A DNA stretch of 64,000 nt from positions 2,147,501-2,211,500 of the forward strand of contig JARHVA010000224.1 of assembly GCA_037957365.1 (NCBI GenBank), in the 5' to 3' direction. Of the stretch, positions 24,320 through 36,670 are shown piece by piece (positions within the stretch are counted from its first letter, which is position 1; the number at the start of each line of letters is the position of its first letter). The notes under the pieces are model-generated. The model ran no database searches and had not been told where the DNA came from. It saw nothing but the letters and a program-made list of their open reading frames with translations. Made by a program: the position numbers and the translations under genes. Source of the stretch: Torreya grandis (Eukaryota; Streptophyta; Pinopsida; Cupressales; Taxaceae).

Positions 24320-26787
24320 TGTTATAGGTATACTCACTAAGAGGTTTGGTGAATTAGTGATGCTAGATAATCCAATTCAATTCCCAACTCTTAAACAATC
24401 AGCACATACAATCATGATGCATAAAAATTAATGATTATAATGAACAAGGAAGATATCGCAAGATCAAGCACATAACACATGATATATGGGGGATACCCTC
24501 TTAGGGAATAAAACCCAATAAACACTACAAAATGGACTCTAGTCCTCTAATGAAAATATCCAATTTAGACTAAAACCAATTGATCAAGGAACATCCATCC
24601 CTTAATTTAGTGATACACCACTCCCACAAGGAGCTATTGCCCCTATCTAGCTGAGCACCCATAATAACTAGACTTTTTAATAAGTTTCACCTTGTAAGGA
24701 GGAACCAAACCCATAGGCAACCAAGAATACACCTATATACCTTGAATATATAATATTGAACACCTATTTCTAATCTTTAACTGATGATGACCACCTTTTT
24801 TTTCACTCTTCACCTTCACTATTTCACTCAAACAATCTCAAGTGCTCACTTGTTCATTTGCCTCTTCTAGGATTATTACGTCCAATGAACTATGTATCCA
24901 CATCCATTAGCTTAATAAAATAAGAATGAATGATCCTATTTTCTCTCTAATGTTCCTCACTAACTTGTACCTTATCTTTCAAATTTTATCTTCTTCACTT
25001 AACTCCACACTTCCTTAACTTTCATAAATAGGCCAATTAGGCATTGTACCTATACCACTCTCTTGGTATAACCCATCTTATTTGGAAAAGATTCTTACCA
25101 TACTTGTTCTAAATTTGAAATATTTCCTCATACATATTACATGTAATAACCACACACTCTTTAAGTTGGCCAATACCCAATTATCCCTAAACCACCATTA
25201 GGTCTTGGTGAGACCTAAAACAATAGGCCTTCATAATCACATGTTACATGTGAGACTACTTGGACCACCTTAATACTTTACCAATACTTAAAATATATAA
25301 AACCTATCTATAATATCCCCTTTATCACTATCATATGGGTACATGACATCTAGAACACCAACTCAACACTTGAACCTACCAATTAGGTTTCCTCGCTCTT
25401 TAGGCCTTTATACATAGAAAACACAGTCTCAAACTTCTAAAGTAACTACTCAAATATTTCACATATACATATTATTATATAACATGGCTTAAACCATTAG
25501 AACATCTTCAACACCTCCATATGATTTAAACACTTCAACATAGAATCTAAGCACTCAAATCAACTCTCTCAAAATGACCACTTGGGTTGGTCATACATAA
25601 TCAAAATATAGTCATGTATTTTGAGTCTCCATATCTAATCATGGATATATCATGATAATAAAATACTTATAATAATAATTTCATACTTATATAACATCTC
25701 CATTCTTATTTTATTCTTTAATTATACTCATAACACCTTTAAACTCATTCCTACAACATGGTCACTCAATCTGCCAGTGCATTCAACAAACATAGTCAAA
25801 TTATAAGAAATTATTCCCACTAAAGATGGATTTTTCAAACATAAAAAATACTCACAAATATTTATCATTAAATATATGACACTCTCCAATAGATATTTCA
25901 TCTTTAAACATTGAAATACCATCAAGAACTCTTCAATTATCCTTTCCGAGTCATTTTCAAAACATGGTCAAATACATAGTCAACTTTGGAGCTCAATATA
26001 TTTGAATGTAAAAACATTAAAATATTATAACAAATTTATCTATATGTGCCTTAAATTCCTCTTCAAATTTTCATTTTACACCATCAACAAATTCTTCCTA
26101 GATCAAAATATATTAGCAAAATATTGTGGACTAGTTTTTCCCTTTGTTAATTTCAAATGCCAACAGTCACTATGTACATTTTTTACAACAGACACTTTGA
26201 CCTCACCTCTTGATTCTTGGAAACTTTTAACAAATACAAACCATGTATCTCCTTGAAATTATTATGTAATTTACCTTGCAATACTCATTGTTGATCTTAG
26301 ATCCTAGCTCCTGAGATTAAACCACTTGGTACTCTCACGTGCCTTCTGAGCACATTGACTATTTGACTTGACTTAACTTCAACCCCTTGGTATTCCCTCA
26401 TGCCTTCTAATCATATTTTAACATGTTGAACTAATATGATCCATTGATCTCTGTCTATATAATCACTCACTTGCCATTAGATCTTTATCTGATAGATTAT
26501 ATTTTAGCCTTAGATCTACTACTCAAACTCTGTGATTGTGACACTTATCACCAACGCATTCATTCTCATGTACCATTGACATTTTGAATTAATACACATC
26601 ATTAGATCACTAATAATAAGATCTCTCACTCCATTATATATTTATTTGGTCAAATTAATTTTGTGCCATATATCTGTGATCTAATTAAATGTTCACCATT
26701 ATATCTTCATTTATTAGATTAATTTTATGTTGTAGATCTATTAAACACTCACTGTTAGATATCTCTTTTCAAATTTGGCTAAGTATA
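24320..26787 (-). mobile_element. Truncated LTR of element S (U1)
   Basis: It matches the S LTRs at 39,319-42,206 and 44,316-47,193 throughout, with shared words such as TGCATTCAACAAACATAGTCAAA and GATCCTAGCTCCTGAGATTAAACC. It stops after TTTGGCTAAGTATA at 26,787, about 420 bases short of the family's full length. That is exactly where the second duplication copy begins. Confidence 0.85.
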
Positions 26788-26879
26788 AAAATTAAATAGA
26801 TATAAAACTATTAAATGCATATAATGTCAAGTTTGTATTTGTAACAATTTTGGAAAAATCTTTCACTCCCAAATAGAAT

Positions 26880-27640
26880 ATAGCAAAGTCCTATAAGATA
26901 TTTAAATTCCCCAAATATTTTAGTAAAAATTCAAAATTCCTATACTCATTGAATTTATATTTCATCAAGGAAGATAAATTCCTAATATAAGTTATCAATC
27001 TTGCCAACAACTTGGAATTAATTTTAGTTAGTGAGGACAAAGTCTCAAGAAAGCTTGGCAATCTTGTCGACAAGTGGATCCATACTGTTATGATTTATAA
27101 TTGTTGAGTTAACCAATGTTAGTTATCAATTCCCTCAATCTAAACATAAATATTTCAAGGATTTTAATTTTCTATGTCATGAGGCATCTATTCTAAAATC
27201 CCACACTTTAAAAAGTATAAATATTGGAGCTTTGTCATGTTTTCTAGAATGTCTAAGTTATCTAAATTAATGGTAAGATTCCTATGGGGTGTTAAATTTA
27301 TATCTTTCATGTGAATCATCTGCTTAAAATAAACATAAAACATACTCAATTGGAATCAACATCTCATATTTATATGTAAAAAGTTTTTCAAATCATCAAA
27401 ATGGCTAGGATGTGATGACATGTTGGAACAACTCGATAGATCTAGATTGTGTATGTTTGAAAAATCACTAACATAGCTAGGTAGTGATGATTTATTTAAT
27501 AAACATGACAAGTATATATTTCATAGGATGTTAAAATTTCCAAAACATGTAGGAAAAGATAACATATTTACACAAGCTCATAATTACAGGTACTTTAGCG
27601 ATTCAACAAGGTAAAATTCTATTGGGAAGATCCTCATTTC
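26880..27640 (-). pseudogene. Leucine-rich repeat remnant (U2 copy)
   Basis: This is the counterpart of 11,860-12,640. The minus strand reads LPSFLETLSSLTKINSKLLA and NLSSLMKYKFNEYRNFEFLL within 27,073-26,891. The FPNLHSLDLSS part has decayed further here. It comes from the duplication and does not represent an independent resistance gene. Confidence 0.7.
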
Positions 27641-27823
27641 AAACTCATCATCACCATAGCCATAGTTTGTATTTAAACTTAGGTATTTTAAATTATTTAG
27701 ACCTTATATTGATAAAACCTTTCAAATATAAAGAATCATGTGGTAAAATTTTTGAGTGGGTTAGAATATGACCATTTCAAAAAACCAACATTTTGAAATG
27801 TATTGCAAGTTAGTTGGATGTTT

Positions 27824-28195
27824 ATGTTGGAAATATAAGATTGAGATCTTATCCATTTAATATTTTTATCTCTAATTAGTATTTATTGTCTTTTGATAAG
27901 TAAAGTTGTTAAATTACTTGATGTATTAGAGAACCTTCTAGAAGAAGCTATAAATAATATATAAATAAATGTATCAGGATCATTTGGTAGAAATGAGAAT
28001 TAGGAAAAGGAAGTTAAGAGATAAGTAATAAAAAATGTAATAAGCTAAGATTAAAATAATTTTTTGAATGCAACAATATAAATTTTAATAGAAGTTTATA
28101 TCATGTTCATACTTTGATAATATGTGTGTGTTTGATATACTTACAAAAATATGTGTCAGAATTATATTTATATTGAATTTTAAAACATACATTCA
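27824..28195 (+). mobile_element. Copia 5' LTR (C2, U2 copy)
   Basis: It runs TGTTGGAAATATAAGATTG ... CATACATTCA, 372 bp, followed by the best-preserved primer-binding site of the set, TTAGTATCAGAGCAA near 28,199. Confidence 0.85.
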
Positions 28196-29785
28196 GGTTA
28201 GTATCAGAGCAATATCAATAAATCAAGATATCAATCTATTTGAATTATGGTGATCATGTATAGCAAGAATCTTATTCAAAATTAGATTCCTCAATCTGAT
28301 GGAAACTTTTATAAGTATTGGAACATCCAAATTAAGACATTATTCAATTCTCAAGAGTTATGGGACCTTGTGTCAAATGGTTTTATATAACCTAAAAATC
28401 ATGTGGCTCAAAATGCTTAAACACAACTACAAAAAATATCTTCTTAAATAGAATAATACGAAGGATGCTAAGGCAATATTTTTCATCCAATGTGAAATGG
28501 AAGTGTCAATTTTCCCAATGATTGTAGAAACAACAAAGTCCAATCAAGCATGCCATGATCTACAAAACTCATAACAAGGAACTACCAATGTTAAACTAGT
28601 AAAATTAAAAATTCTTATAGAAGATTTTAAAAAATAAAAAATAAAAGATTCAAAGTTGGTAAATGAATATTTTACTCATGCAATGAGTATAGTTAATTAA
28701 GTGAGATATCATGGAGACACATAAGAATATAGGAAGGTGGTTTCAAATATTTTGAGGGGTCTTTTAACTAGATTTGACCCTATTATTGTAGATATTTAAG
28801 AGTCTTGATATTTTTCAATATTTTTTATTGATGAGCTTATGGGGTACAAATTCATGAGCAATTATTGAAGAGGATGACTAGTTCTCCCCTACATTCAAAT
28901 CAAAAGTGTGGGTTAATAATAGCAAAGTCACAAGAGGAAGTGGTGGTAACAACATAGTTGCAAGAGAAAGAGGAAAGACCAACAATTTCTATCAAAAAGG
29001 AAGGTCAAACATTAAATTCATTACAATTGAAAAAGGAAAAAGTAATAACTATAATTATAATAAATTTTAACAAATCTAAAGTCCAATGTCATTATTGAAA
29101 TAACTTTGATCATTATACAAATATGTGTAGGAAGAATTAGTTTGGTATTAATAGGCAAAGTGAAATATTTTCAAGAGTATATTAGGTTGAGACTAAAAAT
29201 AGTAGTTCAATGTTTATTCTTTGTAATATGGCTAAATAAATAAAAAAATAAGTGTGGTTTATAGATAATGGTTGTATTAATTGCATGAGTGCAAATAAGG
29301 ATATGATTACAAACATAGATGAATGTGTGAAATCATGATTAAAATTGGTGAATGGTAGCAAATTAGGTGCCATGGGTAAAGGGAGAATAAACATTAAAAT
29401 CAAGCAAGGAGATAAGAAGCACATCTCAGATGTGTATTACATTCCTTATCTTAAACATAATTTAATCAACATTAGGCATCTAATACAGAAATGGTATGGA
29501 GTGTATTCTAAAAATGACAAATGTGTGATTCTTGATATAAATAATAGTAATAATTAAATTTCACAAGATCCAACCATAAAGAATAATATATTTTCTCTGA
29601 GAATGCAAAATGAATTGTATGTTGATTGTAAAGTTTTTATAGAAGATCCATCATGTTTATGACATATTAATTTATGTCATTTGAGCTTCAGTGGTTTATA
29701 TTTATTGTTTAATAATAATATGTTAAAAGTATTACCCGTGATAGAGAATCCAAACAAAGTTTTTAAAAGTTAGTCATGTCATACA
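28196..29785 (+). pseudogene. Copia C2 gag, protease and pre-integrase (U2)
   Basis: It has the same order as U1. Gag has LFNSQELWDLVSNGF near 28,330. The zinc-knuckle relic near 29,080 reads CHYxNNFDHYTNMCRKN, with first and last Cys kept and the second lost to a stop. VWFIDNG lies near 29,255. A 70-codon open pre-integrase segment (29,345-29,557) includes GKGRINIKIKQGDKKHISDV and LKHNLINIRHLIQ. It is broken by several stops. Confidence 0.85.
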
Positions 29786-31020
29786 ACTCCATTAGACTAT
29801 GTCATACATTATGAATCATGGAAGAGGAACTACCTGTGAGGATCATGTCATAAACATAGAGGAAAAGTATCAAAAGGTTATTCTCATCTTTATAAATTTA
29901 GACTGTATAGAAAGAATCTATCCATATTCTCATACCAAGCTTGAGGTGCTTGTTTGAGATCATAGAGTGAATAAGTGAAGAATCATGTAAAAATACCTTG
30001 GTTGCTCCATATAAATATCCTCATGAATATCACCATATATAAATTCACTCTTCACATCCATTTTATGTATTGACCATCCTTCTAATGAAACTATAAAAAC
30101 TAAAAGGTGAATAGAATCCATCCTAGAAATAGGGGGAAAGCTTAAAGAGTATTCAATCCATTTAACATGTGAAAAAACATTGGTTGCAAGATGGGTCTTG
30201 TAATTGTCAATAGAACCATTTTCTACATTTTTGGTCATGTATACCAACTTAAATCAGACCAAATTTATTCCCTTAGGAATAGAAACCAAATCCCAAGTGG
30301 GATTCATCATCAAAGAAGAATACTCTTCTATCATTGATTTATCCTACTTTGTTATGCTTATCATATTTGAAAAATTTAATGAATCATCTAAATAACATGG
30401 CTCAAAATAGAAACCACAGTGATCTATGAATGAGTGTGATGATTATAAGTTAGAAACCTTACCAAATAAATATCCTCCTATCAAGTAGTGTAAACCCACT
30501 TGGGCATAAAATCTATAGTAGAAGGTGTAGGTACATAATCAACAACATCATCATCATCATCATCATCATCATCAAGAAGTAAAGAATCCTCAAGATGTGA
30601 AAAAGGAGTAGGTAATGGAGAAAATGAAGCTGAAGTATATATAAGGGTGTAATTATCATTATATTTAACATCACATCAAAATAAAACATCATGAATTATG
30701 GGTTCAAATAAATGATAAGCTTTCACATCCTCGTAGTAACCAAAAAAATGAGTGGTTGACTATTCTTCTAGTTTTATGTATTTTATCAAGGGTAAATGCC
30801 CAAGCCTTACTAATAAAAACTTAGAATGTGGAAACATCATGTTTGGTATTGGACCAAGCCTACTTAGGTGTCATATCCCATGCTATCTAATAGGGAATGT
30901 AGTTCTAAAAGTAGTTTTCACAATCGACTGTCTTGAAATAAAAATTAGGTACCATATTTTTGAATTGGATCATACAATCAGCCATCTCTTTTATAGTCAT
31001 GTTATTCCTCTTATCAATTT
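29786..31020 (-). pseudogene. Copia integrase C-terminus and RT, inverted (U2)
   Basis: The counterpart of 14,786-16,010. A 95-codon open RT segment (30,247-29,960) reads SHVKWIEYSLSFPPISRMDS and HKMDVKSEFIYGDIHEDIY. The catalytic site at about 29,845-29,862 reads YVYD instead of YVDD, so a key Asp is lost in this copy. The Asp-rich linker is longer than in U1 because of a CAT-repeat expansion at 30,546-30,573. Confidence 0.88.
30546..30573. repeat. (CAT)9 microsatellite
   Basis: U2 has nine CAT units here, whereas U1 has four (near 15,552). On the minus strand they encode an Asp run in the Copia integrase-RT linker. Confidence 0.9.
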
Positions 31021-32959
31021 TATTTTTTTTAATAATTTGAAAAATAAGGAGTGTTTAATGGAGAAGATAAATTTGAATATTAAATAATGGTTAAGCAATG
31101 TGCATTTCTCACTAGAGATCTTTTTGGTCTAATAGAACATTTTAGACATAGAATAAGTAGGCTTGGTGAATTTAAAAGTGGACGCTACATAGGTTTGATT
31201 ATATTTTGGCCTATCATTAGACTTTTATTTTCACTATGTGGTGTCCCCAAAATTTCACACTTAACATGTTGGGGTACCCCTATTTAAAATTTTATATTTT
31301 GTCTTATTTGTGTTAGTTGTCCTTGTTAAGAAAGTCTTCTAAATAAAGCCTTAAGTTTTTAGTAGTTATTATATCTTATTTCTTTCTTTCTCCACTTGCT
31401 TCAAATTGCTCTAAAAGGTTGAAAACATCTAACTAAATCCATCACTAAAAACCCATTTACTCATCCCCCTTAGAAGATTAAAGAAGCTAAAAGTATTTTG
31501 GCTCCTCCCCAATGCAAATCAGGTTCTCCAAACTTCTTCAATTATTTAAAATTAAGTAGAGTAGTCCCATAAGTCCTAACTACACTACTTAGTTCAAATC
31601 AAAGTTATTTAATATCTTTAATTTAATTTCGAAGCTAAGTAAAGTAGTCTCATAGACCCATCAAGTACTTCCCAAAGTAAACTAGATTTTTGGAGTTGCT
31701 TTAATTACATAAGGCCACAAGTAAAATTAGTGGAGGTTTTCAAACCCAAACTACTCATTGGCTTAGACCAAGTTGGTTTTACAAAAGTACTTAACTTTAA
31801 ATACTAAAATCAAGCAAAGTATCCTGAAAAGCCTAACAAAGAGCCAAGGGCTTATATGGCCCTTTCCCACATGTCCTTAATTCATAATTAATGTAATATC
31901 ATATAGAAATATTGGGAAAATAAACCTCATTTCCCACCTAGCATCCAAGTTCTTCAATCAAACTATCATACCTGCAAACCCTAAGCTACATGATTCAAGC
32001 CTCTATAGTATTTTTTATCAAATCCATTTTGACCCATTTATACTTAAGGTATGGGGATCATTTTCTTGTAGTTTTCATATCTTCATTTTGATCATTTTCT
32101 TCTTATTTCTCTTTGTTTTTTTTTCTATTCACTGTCATGAATGCTTTCACTATCATTTCTTGTTTCATTCATTTATATATGTCATTTTGGGCATGTTTAA
32201 GGTTGTAAACCCTGTATGAGTGTTCATAATAATTTAGTATACAATCACCAACATAAAATCCCATAAATATCAAACTTCCTACAAAAATCCTAGAAAACAC
32301 TGCCCATCTGGGTTTCCCAACAATTGTTGCTTACTCTTGTTCTCGAGTCTAAGTTGATTACCCTAAGAAACCCAGACCTCAAATGCCTTACTCACTTAGG
32401 TTTCCTATTACTCATTACTCACCCAGAGTCTTGACCCTAAGTTACTACCCTTGAAAACCCTTACCCTTGAATACCTTGCTTACCTAGACTTGTGATTACT
32501 CACTACTTTTACTCAGGTTTTTTTAATGAATTTACTCTCCTGATCAAACCCAAAGTCTTAAGCCTAGATAAAACCATAGAATAATACTCAAGAAGTAACC
32601 ATATTCTTTTTCCTTAGCTGCTTACTTAGGTTTACTCATCCAATTAACTTGATAATACAAGCCTGAAGTCACAAGCTAAATTTTTTTTGAAGTTATCCAT
32701 ACATATTTCTTGTGACCTACTTATATTCCCAGGTTTTTAAGACTTGAGCATTGTGCAGACCAACCCAGGGTCGTAAGACCCTATGGCTTAAATATGAATT
32801 ACTTAATGTTTTTAAGACTTTTTACCACTTAAAACACGAATCTTACTTAGAAGTACTATAAGAACAAGTTAACTCTTTTATAAACTTTGAAAACCAATTG
32901 GAGTAGTTACTCAAGATTGAAAAGCATTCATCAAATTCTTCTAGAGTTAATCAAAACCA
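31021..32959 (+). other. Leader region upstream of X (U2)
   Basis: The counterpart of 16,011-17,949, with the same GGTGTCCCCAAAATTTCACAC word, TATA-like stretch and AGTAA/TTACT-rich run. No protein was recognised. Confidence 0.4.
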
Positions 32960-35900
32960 ATGTCATGGTCAGAAAGATTAGAAGAAGAGATAGCTAAATT
33001 AGAAATGTAAGAAACACAAATTGAATAAGTCCCAGAGTTAGCACTTGAGGAGATTCCAGAGCAACATAAGAAAGGAAAAGCAAAAACTAAGAGGGCCAAA
33101 TCCTAAGAGTTGAAGATGAAGTATGAGTATAAGGGATACCCAATTGATTCATGTATCACTTCCAAGATAATTGAGATAAGTGATATAGATATGGATCATG
33201 TGTCTATTACTAAATTACTAGAAAGATCAAAAACCATAATCAAGACTTTGCTCATGCAAACCATGACTAATAGTGGGATTTTGCAAGCTAGAACTTTCCC
33301 AAGCTCAGCTTAGCTTTTGTAATTTTTCCTAACACATGCTAAGTATTATGATTCTCTAAATAGGACTGTAAGAGATGTTTTTGGTAATGTATTCATAAGA
33401 TTAGATGTTCAATATCTTAACTAGTACCTAAAAATTTCAACATCATCAATAGTGACTGATATATCTATGGAAAAAGATAATAGGAAATGGTAATAAAGAT
33501 AGTAGAATGTATTAAGATAATGAACACAAGTTATCTAAAGAAAGTGAAACAAGCCTCAAGGTTCCCAAAATAGATAGTAAGGTCAAACTTTGTTCAAAAA
33601 GTAGATGACATTATTAAATTAATATGCAAGATCAATAGAGATAAGAATGTCAAATGTTTCTCACCCTAGATGTATGCCTACATCAGAACCATTGATGTCA
33701 CTAGGAGTTCTAGAAATATAGAATGGGCTACACTAATAAGTGATATCATAGATCGATAGTTAAGTAGTGTATCATAGACTTTTGATTTCAAAATGACTTC
33801 TTATCTGGTGTATGAATCAACTTCAAGTGGAGCCTTTTCAAGGTTAAATACAAAAGGCACATTGACATTTATGCCAATATATGAGTAATATCCTTAGATG
33901 GTTCTTTCTAAGTATTATAAACACTATAAGGTAGTGAATGATGGATTATTTTATGAACTCATTTACAAATTAAATGTGGCTCTAAAACACATAAGAGTAT
34001 CAAATGAAGCATGGGATACAGTTCCACATTTTGGTTATATTTTTATTCAATTTTTTTATTTTATATACATCAGACTTAGGGGTTTCTCAAATGCACCTAT
34101 CAAGTTTCCTAGATACCCAAGTGATAAGTGGTTCCTCATGGAATTGTGCAGGTAGCTTGTGGAATTACATGACTTATAGTCAAAATCTCATTGTCCAGCT
34201 ATCAAATTTCCTATTGTCATTGGTCGTTACCTTTTCCCAAACATTTACAAGGCCAAGAATGTGTAGAAAGATATGTATCATCATTACACCCAAACACATT
34301 TTGAGGCTAGAGCCAATTTTGATTATAGAGGGGTGGCTCAAAATATAGTTTCTCTAGAATATATGCACATTCCATCACTAGAGGATTTTTGGACTGATTA
34401 TAGAGATGAAGTTGATGTGAGAATAAGGGACAATAGTAGATTGACTATTGAACAAATCCATGCTTTTGATCTAGCCACAATTCCTAAGGATATGGAAGAT
34501 GATGGAATTGTAACTAGCGATGATTTTCATGTAGCAGGGGGATACAGTGTCCCGCTTTCAATGATTATTTTTGGTAAAAATCATGATAAGACCATTTCAT
34601 ATAAAACTTTAAATGTTTTCATAATGACTTCCACTTGGATTCTCAAAAAAGGCTACTTTATGAAGGATTTGATGAAGGAGACTACTCATGTAAGTCAGAA
34701 GAGGAAAGAAATAGTCCAAGGAGAGAGTAGCCAAATACCTACAAAGAAGTTAAAACTAAAAATAAATGTTGATGATACATATTCTATGCTAAAAGATAAA
34801 GATCCAATTCAGCTAGTTATTTCCACATCTCTATTTATCTCTTGTACTAACACCATCATTACTTCCATTCCTACTCTCATTTCACCCATTATATATTCAT
34901 CAATATTAATTCCACTCTCAAATTCTCATGGCACCAAACTTCCTAAGAAATCCATTCAAAAGGAGAGTCCTCCTTCCTCTTCTCCACCTATTTCTCCACC
35001 TCCACCTCTTTCAAAATAACAACCCACCATGGATAATGAACCAAAAAAAATAATTACCATAGAAGAAACCCCATCTCAAGAAGAACAATAAGAAAATCAA
35101 AAAGTAACAACTAAGCCTAAGAAGGAATCCATGGAAGAAGTAGTTGTTGAAAAGGTAAAAGAAGTTGAAACAAGAAAATAAGTTGAACCTGATAAGGAGG
35201 TAATAAAAACAACAAAAAAGGAAGAAGCTGAGAAATAAAAAGAGGTGGAGGCAATCATAAAGAAAATTGTAGATAAGCACAAGGATAAGGAATATAATAG
35301 GGAGAAAGTAATGAAAAAAGAGGCTGAAAAACAAGTTGAGGCTGAGAAAACAAGTCATAAAGGAAGAGGAAATAGAGAAAGAAAAAGATGGACAAATAAT
35401 TACTAATATTGTCCAAAATGTTGTTGATTCATAGGGAGATCCCTCTCAAGAGTTAGTGATTAGGAATTCTCAATAGTAGATGGTAGTACATTTAGATACC
35501 CCCACTGATATAGATTTTTCTTCTTGTTTAGCATTTCAAACCACTCCTAAATCTAAGGAAGTGATTAACTTGGATGAGATAGACTTGCATCTATTGAAAA
35601 TTCTAGATTGAAAAGGTAAGAAGCCTAATTTTTCCAAGGTAACTTCAAAGTTGATAATTGAATATTTAGGGTAAACATTTGTAGAGGTGTCAATTCCTCC
35701 ATAAGGCATGAACAATAGTGAGGTTACTAAGAAAGATATAATAGTCATGAAGATATCTCTTGGAGAGGTTACTACAAAAGGTTTAAAGCAAGACACACAG
35801 ACCTTGATCAATGCTCTTTTCATGAACCTGTATGAAGAAAAGGTATCCAAAGTTAAGTTAAAATAATAAAATACCAAATTATGTGAAATAATTGTAAAGG

Positions 35901-36670
35901 TATGAAATTATACTCCTCAACAACCATTACTTTTAGAGGTTGTAATTACTCAACAAGAAATTACAAAAGTAGAAGAAACTGGAGATAAAGAAAAGGCAAT
36001 TGATAAGTGGATAGAGAGGATGCATCAAACTGCTCAGAAGCTCTTCCCTAATGTTCCAGATGATCATGTTAATATTTTGAATAATTTGGTAGAGGTAAAA
36101 GTAATGATGAAAGAAATAGATAATGAAAATGGCATTTCTGAGTTACAACAAGAAAGTTTACAAACAATAAGTAATTTGAATGAGAAAATTTTGATTGAGG
36201 AAAAGATTGATCCTTATGGATCTATAAAGAAAATAAATAAAGAAGAGTATCTCTTATATTTTTGTCTACATATTCTACAAGCAATGTGTGAAGAAATGAA
36301 GACCTTGGAAGAAGAAGCACATGATACAAAGATAAATCTGGAGGATTGCCTTTTTGGTCTTACTAGTATCTGGTTTGATAATGTCCCATGAACATCTAAA
36401 CATTTATATGAATAATTCAAACAACTGATGGACAAAGCTACAAATACTTTCATATACAAATTAATCAAATTTCAATAGGAGATAAAAAGACTTGAGCTAA
36501 GAATTGAAAAGATAAAAGCTCATAGTAGAAGATTAGAAAAAGAAATGTTGATATTTAAGATGGAAAGAGAATCACTAGCCAAACCTAATGATGCAAAAAT
36601 ATAACTGATGATGTCCCAGCATATCAAGTACAGAGAGAAATGTAGAATAGAAATCCATGAAGTACAATGA
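32960..36670 (+). pseudogene. Unrecognised large protein X, better copy (U2)
   Basis: Start ATG 32,960 is chosen because in-frame TAA and TAG lie just upstream and acidic, protein-like sequence begins there (MSWSERLEEEIAKLE). The end is TGA 36,668-36,670, giving about 1,237 codons if uninterrupted. The layout is a charged leader with KKGKAKTKRAK (residues about 35-47, NLS-like), then a globular part with GFSNAPIKFPRYPSDKWFL near residue 380. A long open segment follows (34,273-35,019; HFEARANFDYRGVAQNIVSL, LEDFWTDYRDEVDVRIRD), then a Pro-rich linker (SSSPPISPPPP), a Lys/Glu-rich likely coiled coil, and a second charged helix at the C-terminus (RLELRIEKIKAHSRRLEKEM). Internal stops and shifts show it is dead. 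The family is unknown to me; a mobile-element protein is likely from context. Confidence 0.65.

Larger units (their letters stand above)
11791..26787. repeat. 15-kb tandem duplication, copy U1
   Basis: The whole segment recurs in the same order and orientation at 26,792-41,775. Matching landmarks sit at nearly constant offset: LRR remnant 11,890/26,891 (15,001), Copia LTR 12,834/27,824 (14,990), RT block end 15,244/30,247 (15,003), X 17,950/32,960 (15,010), T LTR 23,693/38,674 (14,981), S LTR 24,320/39,319 (14,999). Similarity stops abruptly at both ends. The copies carry many small differences; over the Copia LTR I judge about nine bases in ten identical, not computed. Confidence 0.95.
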
